Positions 54,825 to 63,472 of a stretch of 64,000 nucleotides of DNA are shown here, one piece after another. This DNA is from Rhodopseudomonas_A palustris_F (lineage in GTDB: Bacteria > Pseudomonadota > Alphaproteobacteria > Rhizobiales > Xanthobacteraceae). The notes under the pieces are model-generated. The model saw only the letters and a list, made by a program, of their open reading frames with translations. It did not search any database and was not told the DNA's origin. Position 1 is the stretch's first letter. Every line of letters starts with the position of its first letter. The DNA lies in contig NC_007925.1 of assembly GCF_000013745.1 (NCBI RefSeq), forward strand, positions 1,054,001-1,118,000, given 5' to 3'. The position numbers and the translations under genes were made by a program.

Positions 54825-54972
54825 GTCGCGCCGGGCGGCGCGCGGCATATACGTGGCGAGCAACGAGGAGGGTCTTGCCCAACCCTATCGTTGGCGCAGG
54901 CAGCCAAGCTGAGCCAGGTCAAGAAAGTCAGCCTGCACACGCCGCCGTTCTCGAAGGGCCGAAGCTCAACCA

Positions 54973-55660
54973 TTAGCGCGGCGCCGGGATTGGTGGTGAG
55001 CCCCTGCAGCCGGCGGCGGAGCGCTTCGATGCGCGCTTCGGCGGTACGATAGACCAAGAGGCCGAACCGCGATCATGGTCGATCGTTCCGAGCGACCGCG
55101 CGCCGATCTCGCGAGCGAGCCCGGCGGACGAACGCAAGGCCGACTCCGAAACTCGCAGATCCGGACCAGGTTTGATCGACAGCGAGGTCTCGATCTTCAC
55201 GTATTCGAAATCGCCGGGGCGATTGTCGATGCCGACCCTGGGCGGCGAAATCCAAGGCGCGTATTGGCCCGGTTCGCTCACCGGCACCATCAGCGAGGCG
55301 ACGAAGTCGCCGTCGTCGGTCGAGGGTAGCCATTCGTTGCGACGCTTCGTCCAGGTCGCGTCATCGATCAGTATGCCGTCCGGTGTGGCCTCGATGTCCT
55401 TGAATTCGCCGATCTGACGGTTGAGGCTGTCCGGCGAGAACGAGGCGCGTTCTTCGAGAAATACCCGCACCTCGTCGTCCCAGTCGACGTCATCGAGCGC
55501 GAAGGTGACCAGGCCGCGGCTCTCCGCAGCTTCGGCGTCAAGCGCCTCGCCGATTGTCTTTTGCGCCCGTGCGACGTCATCGGGCTCCGACTGAAAACGC
55601 GATTGTAACCGAGTTAGCCCGTGGCTCATCGGATAGGCGCCGATAGTGCATACTAGCACC
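54973..55660 (-). pseudogene. boxC-boxB chimeric relic
   Basis: One open frame joins two unrelated fragments. About codons 70-145 match benzoyl-CoA-dihydrodiol lyase BoxC (GAYPMSHGLTRLQSRF, GLVTFALDDVDWDDEVRVFL, EERASFSPDSL). Codons 150-223 match the end of benzoyl-CoA epoxidase BoxB (TKRRNEWLPSTDDGDFVASL, SEPGQYAPWISPP, DFEYVKI). The active-site parts of both enzymes are missing. It seems to be a deletion scar of an aerobic benzoyl-CoA pathway; about 70 further codons after the BoxB end are unidentified. Not functional as an enzyme. Confidence 0.75.
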
Positions 55661-55664
55661 GCGT

Positions 55665-56528
55665 CTAGGGCAGGCGAGAAATATCTGCTTTCTTGTGCAC
55701 AACGCGCCTGGTCTGGCCGCCGCTGGCTGTCTCTCCGTGTAGCGCAAGGACGCGTTTCGCGAAATCGACGATGATCGCGAGCGTCTCGGCCGCGGCTTCC
55801 CGCTGTGGCGAATGCGCTGCCCCTGCGATCAGACTCACCTCCAGCGGGCAGGTGCACTTCTCGCGTGCGATCTCGATCTGCCGCACCGTGCCGTAGTGAT
55901 CATCGCCGCCCTGCACGATCTGCAGCGGGACGCGGATATAGGCGAGGGATTCAGAGATGTCCCAGGCGCGAAACGCCGGATCGAGCCAGGCGTCATTCTA
56001 GCCATAGAAGGCGTTATCGACGTCGGCGTGCCAGCGCGACAGTTTTGAGCGCAGCTCGGTGGTCTCATAGGTCTGTCGGATCTCGGCGATTGAACTCACC
56101 GAGATATCCTCGACAATAAAATGCGGTGCGATCAGTGACACGCCGCGAATTCGATGATCCTCGACGTAGCCGGCATACAGCGTGGCGATCGAGGCGCCGT
56201 CGGAATGGCCGATCAGCAGCCCGCGCCGAAAGACAATGGCGTCGAGCACGCGCGGCAGCACCTGCAATGCCTCGCTTTGCATGTAGTCGAGCGGCCGTGG
56301 AAGCGGCGTCGGCGTCGAGCTGCCATACCCGGCCCGCGAATAGGCAAACACGCCGGCTCCGGTGGCCTCGGCTAGTTCTTCTGGAAACTCATACCAGAGC
56401 GCCGCCGAGCCCAACCCTTCATGCAGCAACACCAGCGTCGGCGCCTCGTCGGGTAGCGGGCCGACGAAGCGATATTCCAGCTCGGCATCGTTGATCTTCA
56501 ACGTGCCGGTGGGGTTCAATGGACTCAA
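55665..56528 (-). pseudogene. Alpha/beta hydrolase with an in-frame nonsense codon
   Basis: A typical alpha/beta hydrolase frame of 287 codons interrupted only by TAG at 55998-56000. The first part holds LLHEGLGSAALWYEFPEEL, the nucleophile elbow LIGHSDGASIA and ends DNAFYG; the same frame resumes NDAWLDPAFRAWD and ends with GAAHSPQREAA bearing the His. Relatives read FYGW here, so TGG to TAG is the likely change. Hydrolases of this type often accompany box genes. Truncation would remove the catalytic His. Confidence 0.75.
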
Positions 56529-56654
56529 TCGCGCCCCCTGTCGATAGGCTTGCCGAACGCGTGATCCTGAAGCCCACGAAGGCTTTCGTTTCCAACAGAC
56601 TATCTCCGTCGGCCTCCGGAAACACTTAGGCTTCGGCGTGGGCCACGGCGGGGC

Positions 56655-56837
56655 TCAATCAAAGACGACGACCCCGCGCAGATTCTTGCCGGCCTCCAGA
56701 TCGGCATATCCGATATTGATCTCGTCCGGATAGGTCTTGGTGATCAGCTCGTCGAGTCTGAGGCCTCCTTTGCGATAAAGGTCCAGCAATTGTGGAATCT
56801 GCAACCTCGGGCTGGTGATGCCGTAGACCGCTCCCAT
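56655..56837 (-). pseudogene. C-terminal relic of a zinc alcohol dehydrogenase
   Basis: The 60 codons LQIPQLLDLYRKGGLRLDEL, ITKTYPDEINIGYADLEAG and the ending NLRGVVVF are the last part of a medium-chain zinc-dependent alcohol dehydrogenase. The catalytic and NAD-binding parts are gone; the sequence upstream to 56957 shows nothing related. Another member of the decayed aromatic cluster. Confidence 0.75.
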
Positions 56838-56959
56838 GATGGCTTACTGGGTCGCAAACAGCTCGCGTGCGAGTTGTTGCGCACGCGCTCACATGCGCTC
56901 TAACCATCCCAGCTTACGCTGCAACGCAGCATAATTTGGCACTGAAATGCCGAAAATAG

Positions 56960-56973
56960 TTGACGGCGATCAA
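56960..56973. promoter_or_regulatory. FNR/AadR-type box upstream of hbaR
   Basis: TTGACGGCGATCAA fits the FNR consensus (TTGAY-N4-RTCAA) exactly, 57 bp before the hbaR start. In R. palustris, hbaR expression under anoxia depends on the FNR homologue AadR, which agrees with this site. Confidence 0.7.
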
Positions 56974-57030
56974 GGATCACCCGTTCGCGAATGGGCTCTA
57001 GTCAGGTCAAATAGGGAGTGAGCGTCCTCG

Positions 57031-57756
57031 ATGGCATCGAAACTGACCGGCGGTGATCTGCAGATCATCACGCGGATCGCCGTCTTTCGTGGACTAAAGG
57101 CAGAAACCGTCGCGCACATGATCGCACCGGCTACGGCGATCATCGTGCGGGCGCGCGAGCCAATCGTTCCGCAGGACGAACCGGCGACCGCTTTCTTTAT
57201 TGTCATCGACGGTTGGGTGAAGCTGTTTCGCAGCAACGTCGCCGGCGACGAATCGGTCATCGAGATCATGACCAAAGGCGGCAGTTTCGCGGAGGCCGCG
57301 GCGCTCACCGGCAGTCGCTATCTTGCGACGGCGGAGGCTGTCACCGAAGCCCGCGTGGCGCGAATTCCGGCCGATCATTTGGTCCGTTGCATTCGCCACA
57401 ATCCCGATATTTCGGTACCGATGATCGCCTCGATCTGTCAGCAGATGCACTATCTGGTGCAGCGGGTGGAGCAGCTCAAGGCGCAGAGCGGTGTGCAGCG
57501 TCTTGCGGAATTCCTCGCTTCGCTCGCGCTGACGGAGCAGGGGGCCTGTAGGCTGGTCTTGCCCTACGACAAGACCTTGATCGCGGGGGAGTTGGGTCTG
57601 ACCCCAGAGTCGTTGTCGCGGGCCTTCGCAAAACTGCGGAGCATCGGCGTCACGGTCGTTGCGTCCCAAGTTGCGGTCCGCGACGTAGCCAGATTGCGTA
57701 AGCTGGCAGCCGACGGTCGCAGCGCCGTGCGCGGCACGCTACAGGTGATGCGCTAG
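57031..57756 (+). CDS. hbaR: CRP/FNR-family 4-hydroxybenzoate regulator
   Basis: A 241-residue transcription activator. The N-terminal cyclic-nucleotide-binding-type beta-roll (AFFIVIDGWVKLFRSNVAGDE, then GGSFAEAAALTGSRY) would sense an aromatic effector and not cAMP. A dimerisation helix (QQMHYLVQRVEQLKAQ) and a winged HTH (AGELGLTPESLSRAFAKLRS) follow. No FNR-type N-terminal Cys set for an iron-sulfur cluster is present, as expected for HbaR. It converges with hbaDCB and its own promoter has an FNR box. HbaR activates hbaA and the reductase genes in the presence of 4-hydroxybenzoate. Confidence 0.85.
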   Translation: MASKLTGGDLQIITRIAVFRGLKAETVAHMIAPATAIIVRAREPIVPQDEPATAFFIVIDGWVKLFRSNVAGDESVIEIMTKGGSFAEAAALTGSRYLATAEAVTEARVARIPADHLVRCIRHNPDISVPMIASICQQMHYLVQRVEQLKAQSGVQRLAEFLASLALTEQGACRLVLPYDKTLIAGELGLTPESLSRAFAKLRSIGVTVVASQVAVRDVARLRKLAADGRSAVRGTLQVMR

Positions 57757-57757
57757 A

Positions 57758-57782
57758 GCGGCAACGCGTGTGGCGCTGCCGC
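57758..57782. terminator. Hairpin between convergent hbaR and hbaD
   Basis: GCGGCAACGC and GCGCTGCCGC form a 10-position stem with one mismatch around GTGTG, in the 33-bp gap between the two stop codons. It is placed to end transcription from both sides, though no long T-run follows. Confidence 0.55.
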
Positions 57783-57789
57783 CCGGCGA

Positions 57790-58773
57790 TCAAGCCACCT
57801 CGAGAGCGTTGAACAGCGCGGTCGTGAGGCGGCGGGCGATGCCGGCAGCAGCAAGCCGCCGGTAGTTGGCCGACATCAGTGTGGTTCGCATCGGCTGCAC
57901 TTGCTGCTGCACCCGTCGATCGATCTCCTTCAGCATCTGGTCGTCGAGCGGGCGCCGCTCGAACGCGTCCGTTCCGGCGAGCAGGAACGGACGGGAGTTG
58001 GTGCCGGTCAGCGCGATCCGCAACTGCGCGATATCAGGGCCGGACCGCGACAGCGCCACGGCGACGCCCGCCAGGGGGTAGTCGATGGCGCCGCGCACCC
58101 GAACTTTTTGATAGCTCGAAGTGATTTGATTTGTCGGCAGCCGTACCTTGACCACGACCTCTGCGGGCTGCAGGGTCAGGTGCGCCTTGCCGTCTTCAGC
58201 ATAAAATTCGGAAAGCGGTATGCGGCGGACGCCATTCGGTCCCGCGATATCGATTTCGGCGCGGAGTACCAGCAGCGCGGGAGCCAGATCGCCGCTGAAG
58301 GCGGCGTGGCACCGGTTCCCGTTGGGAGCGACGTGGCAGGTCTCGCCCCGATTCTTCAGGCAGTATGAGTTGGCTTGGCGCCACCATTCGCTCTGGTTAT
58401 AGTAAATACAGCGGGTGTCGAGGCACAGATTGCCGCCCACCGTGCCGACCTTGCGGTGGCTGGGACCCGCGATGGTTCTGGCCGCCTCGGCCAAGGCCCG
58501 ATAGCGCGATGCGATCAGGGCGTCATTGGCAAGTGTCGCGATAGTGACGCCAGCGCCGATTGTCACTTCATCGGCATTCAAGGTCAGTTGTTTGATCTCA
58601 GGGATTCCGGAGGCATCGACCAGCAGATTCGGCTGCTGCACGCCGCGGCGCATGTTAACCAGCAGGTCGGTGCCGCCGGCCACCAGACGGGCTTCAGGAT
58701 TCTCCACCAGTGCGGCAACGGCCTCGTTGACGGTGCCGGGTTGAACCAGACGCAGCGGGTGCAGCGCGTTCAT
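57790..58773 (-). CDS. hbaD: 4-hydroxybenzoyl-CoA reductase, FAD/[4Fe-4S] subunit
   Basis: A 327-residue FAD subunit of the molybdenum enzyme that removes the phenolic OH of 4-hydroxybenzoyl-CoA to give benzoyl-CoA under anoxia. FAD-binding motifs are VAGGTDLLVNMRRG and the TVGGNLCLDTRC block. A loop absent from ordinary xanthine-dehydrogenase-type FAD subunits carries Cys122, Cys138, Cys146 and Cys155, which bind the extra [4Fe-4S] cluster in this enzyme. Its start overlaps the stop of hbaC (ATGA), so hbaB-C-D form one operon. Length matches known homologues. Confidence 0.93.
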   Translation of the reverse strand: MNALHPLRLVQPGTVNEAVAALVENPEARLVAGGTDLLVNMRRGVQQPNLLVDASGIPEIKQLTLNADEVTIGAGVTIATLANDALIASRYRALAEAARTIAGPSHRKVGTVGGNLCLDTRCIYYNQSEWWRQANSYCLKNRGETCHVAPNGNRCHAAFSGDLAPALLVLRAEIDIAGPNGVRRIPLSEFYAEDGKAHLTLQPAEVVVKVRLPTNQITSSYQKVRVRGAIDYPLAGVAVALSRSGPDIAQLRIALTGTNSRPFLLAGTDAFERRPLDDQMLKEIDRRVQQQVQPMRTTLMSANYRRLAAAGIARRLTTALFNALEVA

Positions 58774-61106
58774 GATGTGGCCCTCGCGGGATTGGTCCGT
58801 CTTGCCTCGCGCCGTCGCCGGACAAGCGCATCGACGACGCGATCCGGCGTCACCGGCAAATCATCGAGATCGACGCCGATCGCATTGGCGACGGCATTGA
58901 CCATCGCCGGCGGAAATCCGGCCAGCGCTCCCTCGCTAGCTTCTTTGGCGCCGAACGGGCCGAACGGATCGTGGCTTTCGACGATTTGCACCTCGATCGG
59001 CGGGGATTCCGCCATCGTCGGCATGCGATATTCGAGGAAGCTGGCATGGGCGGGCAAACCGTCGAGATACCGGGTTTCCTCGCTCAGCGCCTGTCCCATT
59101 CCCATCCACACCGCGCCCTGCACCTGACCGACCACCGCCAGCGGATTGATGGCGCGTCCACAGTCGAGCGCGGTCCACACCTTTTCGATCGCGATCAAGC
59201 CGGTCGCGTCATCGACGCTGACCTCGACCACTTGGGCGGCGTAGCTGAAGCCCATGGTGGAGCCGACCGCGCCGCCGCGATGTTTGCCACCCTGGGATTC
59301 GGGCGGGCAGGTGAAAGAGCCCTTGACGGTGATCGCGCCCTCGGCGACCAGCGCGGCCGCCACGACCTCCGCGAACGACAGCGCGGCCTGCGCGCCGCTG
59401 CCGACATAGAACGTCTCGCCCCCGCATTGCACTTGATCGGGACTGGCTTCGAGCTTGCGCGCCGCCGCGGCGATGAGGATGTCCTTCAGTTGTTTGGCCG
59501 CATCGATCGCGGCGTTGCCGACCATGAAGGTGATGCGCGACGAGTAGGCGCCATTGTCCTTCGGTGTGACCGCGGAGTCGCCGGAAATCACCCGCACCCG
59601 GTTCAGCGCGATGCCCAATGTCTCCGCGACCGTGATGGCCACCACGGTGGAGGAGCCCTGGCCGATATCGGCCGCGCCGGTCAGCGCCGTTACGCCGCCG
59701 TCGAAATCGAGTCGGAGTGCGACCACCGCGTGGGGCTCGCCGGTGAAGTGTATCGGTTTGGCCGATCCGCTGACATAGTGCGAGCAGGCCATGCCGAGCC
59801 CTTTGCCCGGCGGCATCCGCCCGATTCGCTCGTGCCATCCGCTGGCGCGCTCGACCTTATCGAGGCAATCGGCGAGCCCATAGCTGTTCACCATCAGGTC
59901 GTTCAGTGTCCGCGTCGGCGCCGTCAACAGATTGGCGCGGCGTACCGCGAACGGATCGAGGCCGAGTTCGCGCGCCATCCGATCAATCAGGGTTTCGAAC
60001 GCGTGACGGACGTCGACCGAACCGTGCCCCCGCATCGCGCCGCAGGGAGGCAGATTGGTATACACCCGATAGCCGTCGTATCGGATCGCTGGAATATCGT
60101 ACAGGCCCTGCAGCAATGCGCCGGCATAGAGGATGGTGACGATACCGTATCCCGCATAGGCGCCGCCGCGCTGCACGACTTCACAGGCGCAGGCGGTGAG
60201 CCGACCGTCGCGCTTCATGCCGATCTTTAGTCTGACATCGGTCTGCGGCCGCGCCCGATGGGTGACGAAAGTCTCCTCGCGTGTGAGGCGCATCGACACC
60301 TTGGCGCTGGCCTTGCGCGCCAGCAGCGCAGTGATGATCTCGAAGTTCAGGACCTCAACGCGTGCCCCGAAGCCGCCGCCGACGAACGGTTTGATCACCC
60401 GAATGCGCGACTGATCGATGTCGAGGCACCGCGCCAGCATCAGATGCAGATAATAGCCGACCTGGGAGACGCTCTGCGCGGTCAGCCGGCCGTTGATCGG
60501 ATCGTAGTCCATCAGGCAGGCATGGGGCTCGATCTGGGCGTGATTGACCTCGGCGCAGTTGAAATTGTGCTCCCGAACCAGATCTGCCGCCTCGAAGCCG
60601 GCAGCGAGATCGCCGAACTCGTTGTGGACCTCCCGCTCGATATTGCCGGGCTTGTGGTCGTGCAACAGCAGCGCGTCCGGAGCGCGGGCGCTTGCTGAAT
60701 CATAGTAGGCCGGGAGCTCGCGCAATTCGAGTTCAATCAAGTCGATCGCGCGCTGCGCGGTTGCGGCATCAACCGCCGCCACCGCGGCGATCGGCTCGCC
60801 GCGATAGCGGAGCCGCCCGCGCGCCATCGGATGTTCGTTCATGGCGATCGGCAGCACGCCGTAGGTAAACGGGCAATCCTCGCCGGTGACCACCGCCAAG
60901 ACGCCCTCCAACGCGAGCGCCTTGCTGATGTCGAGCCTGACGATGTCACCGTGGCTGATCGGACTGCGCAGGATGCGCGCGACGAGGGCTTCACTATGGT
61001 TGAGGTCCGCAGTGTAGCGGGCCCGCCCGGTGACCTTCTCGATGCCGTCGATCAGCGGGAATCCGGTCCGGTCGAGGCCGCCCTGTGGCATCGGCCCCGC
61101 CGTCAT
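58770..61106 (-). CDS. hbaC: 4-hydroxybenzoyl-CoA reductase, molybdopterin subunit
   Basis: A 778-residue large subunit holding the molybdenum-pterin site where the hydroxyl is removed. The start MTAGPMPQGGLDRTGFPLID overlaps the hbaB stop by ATGA. Aldehyde-oxidase/xanthine-dehydrogenase a/b hammerhead (KVTGRARYTADLNHSEALVA), the molybdenum-binding GGGFGARVEVLNFEI, the MRGHGSVDVRHAFE, and the C-terminal GAKEASEGALAGFPPAMVNA with the conserved Glu are visible. Cytoplasmic; it receives electrons from ferredoxin through HbaD and HbaB. Confidence 0.94.
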   Translation of the reverse strand: MTAGPMPQGGLDRTGFPLIDGIEKVTGRARYTADLNHSEALVARILRSPISHGDIVRLDISKALALEGVLAVVTGEDCPFTYGVLPIAMNEHPMARGRLRYRGEPIAAVAAVDAATAQRAIDLIELELRELPAYYDSASARAPDALLLHDHKPGNIEREVHNEFGDLAAGFEAADLVREHNFNCAEVNHAQIEPHACLMDYDPINGRLTAQSVSQVGYYLHLMLARCLDIDQSRIRVIKPFVGGGFGARVEVLNFEIITALLARKASAKVSMRLTREETFVTHRARPQTDVRLKIGMKRDGRLTACACEVVQRGGAYAGYGIVTILYAGALLQGLYDIPAIRYDGYRVYTNLPPCGAMRGHGSVDVRHAFETLIDRMARELGLDPFAVRRANLLTAPTRTLNDLMVNSYGLADCLDKVERASGWHERIGRMPPGKGLGMACSHYVSGSAKPIHFTGEPHAVVALRLDFDGGVTALTGAADIGQGSSTVVAITVAETLGIALNRVRVISGDSAVTPKDNGAYSSRITFMVGNAAIDAAKQLKDILIAAAARKLEASPDQVQCGGETFYVGSGAQAALSFAEVVAAALVAEGAITVKGSFTCPPESQGGKHRGGAVGSTMGFSYAAQVVEVSVDDATGLIAIEKVWTALDCGRAINPLAVVGQVQGAVWMGMGQALSEETRYLDGLPAHASFLEYRMPTMAESPPIEVQIVESHDPFGPFGAKEASEGALAGFPPAMVNAVANAIGVDLDDLPVTPDRVVDALVRRRREARRTNPARATS

Positions 61107-61594
61107 GGCGCCAGCTCCGCGGCTGCCTGAACTGATTCGAGTATCTTCGTGTATCCGGTGCAGCGGCAGAGATTGCCCGAGAGCGCTGTCCGAATTTCGG
61201 CCTCGGTGGGAGACGGATTGCGCCGCAGCAAGCTTTCCGCAGCCATGATCATTCCTGGCGTACAGAATCCGCATTGCGTGCCGAGCCGTTCGTGAAAGGC
61301 CTGTTGCAGCCGATTGAGGCCACCCTTGGTTGCCAGGCCTTCGATGGTTTCGACGTGACTGCTTTCGCAGCGCACAACAAGCGTGAGGCAGGACAGTACG
61401 GCTTCGTCGTCGATCAGCACGGTGCAAGCGCCGCATTCGCCGCCGTCGCAGCCGGTCTTGGCCCCGGTCAGGCCGACCACATCGCGCAGGTAGTCGATCA
61501 GCATCAGGCCGTCGGCGACCGCGTCCTCGCGCCAGCGTCCGTTGACCTTCAGGCGTAGCAATCGCTTGTGTTGCCGTGGCATCGGTTCGTGCAT
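61103..61594 (-). CDS. hbaB: 4-hydroxybenzoyl-CoA reductase, [2Fe-2S] subunit
   Basis: A 163-residue small subunit with two [2Fe-2S] clusters. The plant-type cluster is in GCDGGECGACTVL with a distal Cys in VLSC; the second is in QCGFCTPGM and NLCRCTGYTKI. It passes electrons between HbaD and the molybdenum site. It is first in the hbaBCD operon, and the FNR-type box 48 bp upstream is shared with the divergent hbaA. Confidence 0.95.
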   Translation of the reverse strand: MHEPMPRQHKRLLRLKVNGRWREDAVADGLMLIDYLRDVVGLTGAKTGCDGGECGACTVLIDDEAVLSCLTLVVRCESSHVETIEGLATKGGLNRLQQAFHERLGTQCGFCTPGMIMAAESLLRRNPSPTEAEIRTALSGNLCRCTGYTKILESVQAAAELAP

Positions 61595-61641
61595 GGGCCG
61601 CTCCCTCGCCGTCAGACTGTCGGCGCCGGCACGAGGCTTCC

Positions 61642-61655
61642 ATGACTAAAGTCAA
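61642..61655. promoter_or_regulatory. FNR/HbaR-type box in the hbaB-hbaA divergent region
   Basis: ATGACTAAAGTCAA, on the minus strand TTGACTTTAGTCAT. It lies 48 bp from the hbaB start and 105 bp from the hbaA start. It is near-identical to the box before the fusion reductase at 54811-54824, so one FNR-family factor, HbaR or AadR, probably controls both. A half site (AAAAGTCAAGG) lies about 35 bp closer to hbaA. Confidence 0.65.
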
Positions 61656-61759
61656 GGCGTGATGATTTGCCGATTTTGAGGTTCAGCACCTAGCAAAAGT
61701 CAAGGAGGCGAACGCGGCCGCATGCTAGGCGAGGTCAAGATGCCAGGGTAGGGAGCGCC

Positions 61760-63325
61760 ATGCCGCTACGTGACTACAATGCGGCGGTCGATTTTGTGGA
61801 TCGCAATGTCGCGGAAGGTCGAGGCGATAAGACCGCCTTCATCGATCCGTCGCGTAGGATATGCTATGACGAGCTAAGCGACGCGGCGGCCAGGGTCGGC
61901 CCGATGTTGGCGCGGCTTGGCATCGAGCAGGAAAGCCGTATCGCGCTGATTCTGCAGGACATCGTTGAGTTTCCCATTCTGTTCTGGGGGGCGATCCGTG
62001 CCGGTATCGTTCCGGTGCTGCTCAACACCCGGCTGACAGCCGATCAGTACCGTTACCTTCTGGAGGATTCTCGGTCAAAGGCGGTCTTCGTATCGACCAA
62101 CCTGCTGCCGTTGATCGAGGAAGCCGCGGCCGATCTCCCCCACCTCCGGTCGATCATTGCGGTCGGCGACGAACCGTCGTCGGCGCTAAATTTGAGGGAT
62201 ATTCTCGCGGCGGAAAACGAGGGCGGAGCGCCGGCCAGCACCTGTGCCGATGATGTTGCATATTGGCAGTATTCGTCGGGCACAACAGGCATGCCCAAGG
62301 GCGTCATGCACGTTCACTCCAGCCCACGTTTCATGGCCCAGAGTGCCGGCCAGCGTCGAATTGGCTATCGCGAGGATGACGTCGTCTTCTCGGCGGCAAA
62401 GCTGTTCTTCGCCTACGGTCTTGGGAACGCGATGTTTTGCTCGATGTGGGTTGGGGCGACATCGGTGCTTTACCCGGAGCGGCCGACTGCCGAATCCGTG
62501 TTTCACGTATTGCAGGTTCACCAGCCGACCCTGTTGTTCGCCGTGCCGACTCTGTATGCCGCGATTCTTGCTGATCAGAATAGCAAGGACGAGCGACTGC
62601 CGGAGCGACTTCGCCTGTGCGTTTCCGCCGGCGAGCCGCTGCCCGCACAGGTCGGATTGAATTGGCGAAGCCGTTTTGGGCGGGACATCGTCAATGGCGT
62701 CGGCTCGACCGAGATGGGGCATCTGTTCCTGACCAATCTTCCGAACGCGGTGGAATACGGGACGTCGGGATTTCCGGTGGAGGGATATCGTCTGAAGCTG
62801 GTAGACGAACAGGGGCGCGACATCGCCGACGACGCGATCGGCGAGTTGCTGGTGAACGGCGGATCCGCCGCCGCGGGCTACTGGAATCAGCGTGACAAGT
62901 CGCGGACGACCTTCATAGGCGAATGGACACGAACGGGGGACAAGTATCACCGCCGTGCCGATGGCGTGTACACCTACCGCGGCCGCAGCGACGATATGTT
63001 CAAGGTCAGCGGCATATGGGTGTCGCCCTTCGAAATCGAAGAAGCGCTGATGAGCCATGCCAAGATCGCCGAGGCGGCGGTGATACCGGCAGAAGATCTG
63101 GATGGACTGATCAAGCCGAAGGCCTTCGTCGTGCTCGCCTCGCGGGAAGAAAACATCAGTGTGTTGTTCGATGAGCTCAAGGAACACGTCAAGCGTTCGA
63201 TCGGCCCCTGGAAGTACCCGCGTTGGATAAGAGTCGTAGATGAACTTCCGAAGACGTCGAGCGGCAAGCTGCAACGTTATATGTTGCGTGAGATGGTGGT
63301 GGACCAGAACGGTTCAGCACATTGA
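61760..63325 (+). CDS. hbaA: 4-hydroxybenzoate-CoA ligase
   Basis: A 521-residue AMP-forming acyl-CoA synthetase that activates 4-hydroxybenzoate with ATP and CoA; benzoate is also accepted by known relatives. The phosphate loop is YSSGTTGMPKGVMHVH near residue 170, the A5 block is NGVGSTEMGHLF, the hinge RGRSDDMFKVSGIWVSPFEIE, and the A10 Lys lies in TSSGKLQRYMLRE. The context, next to the dehydroxylating reductase and hbaR, favours 4-hydroxybenzoate over benzoate as the substrate. A GTAGGGAGCGCC site precedes ATG. Confidence 0.9.
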   Translation: MPLRDYNAAVDFVDRNVAEGRGDKTAFIDPSRRICYDELSDAAARVGPMLARLGIEQESRIALILQDIVEFPILFWGAIRAGIVPVLLNTRLTADQYRYLLEDSRSKAVFVSTNLLPLIEEAAADLPHLRSIIAVGDEPSSALNLRDILAAENEGGAPASTCADDVAYWQYSSGTTGMPKGVMHVHSSPRFMAQSAGQRRIGYREDDVVFSAAKLFFAYGLGNAMFCSMWVGATSVLYPERPTAESVFHVLQVHQPTLLFAVPTLYAAILADQNSKDERLPERLRLCVSAGEPLPAQVGLNWRSRFGRDIVNGVGSTEMGHLFLTNLPNAVEYGTSGFPVEGYRLKLVDEQGRDIADDAIGELLVNGGSAAAGYWNQRDKSRTTFIGEWTRTGDKYHRRADGVYTYRGRSDDMFKVSGIWVSPFEIEEALMSHAKIAEAAVIPAEDLDGLIKPKAFVVLASREENISVLFDELKEHVKRSIGPWKYPRWIRVVDELPKTSSGKLQRYMLREMVVDQNGSAH

Positions 63326-63472
63326 CTCCGCCCGACTCATACGACTTTAGATCCCGTCGCTGGCCGAACGATTGTCCCGCCCGACGCAATCGTAATGTAG
63401 TACCAAACCAAGAAATGAGAGAGGCGGATTCCTCGCGGAAGCGCGCCACAATAACACTCAAGGGAGGTAACT

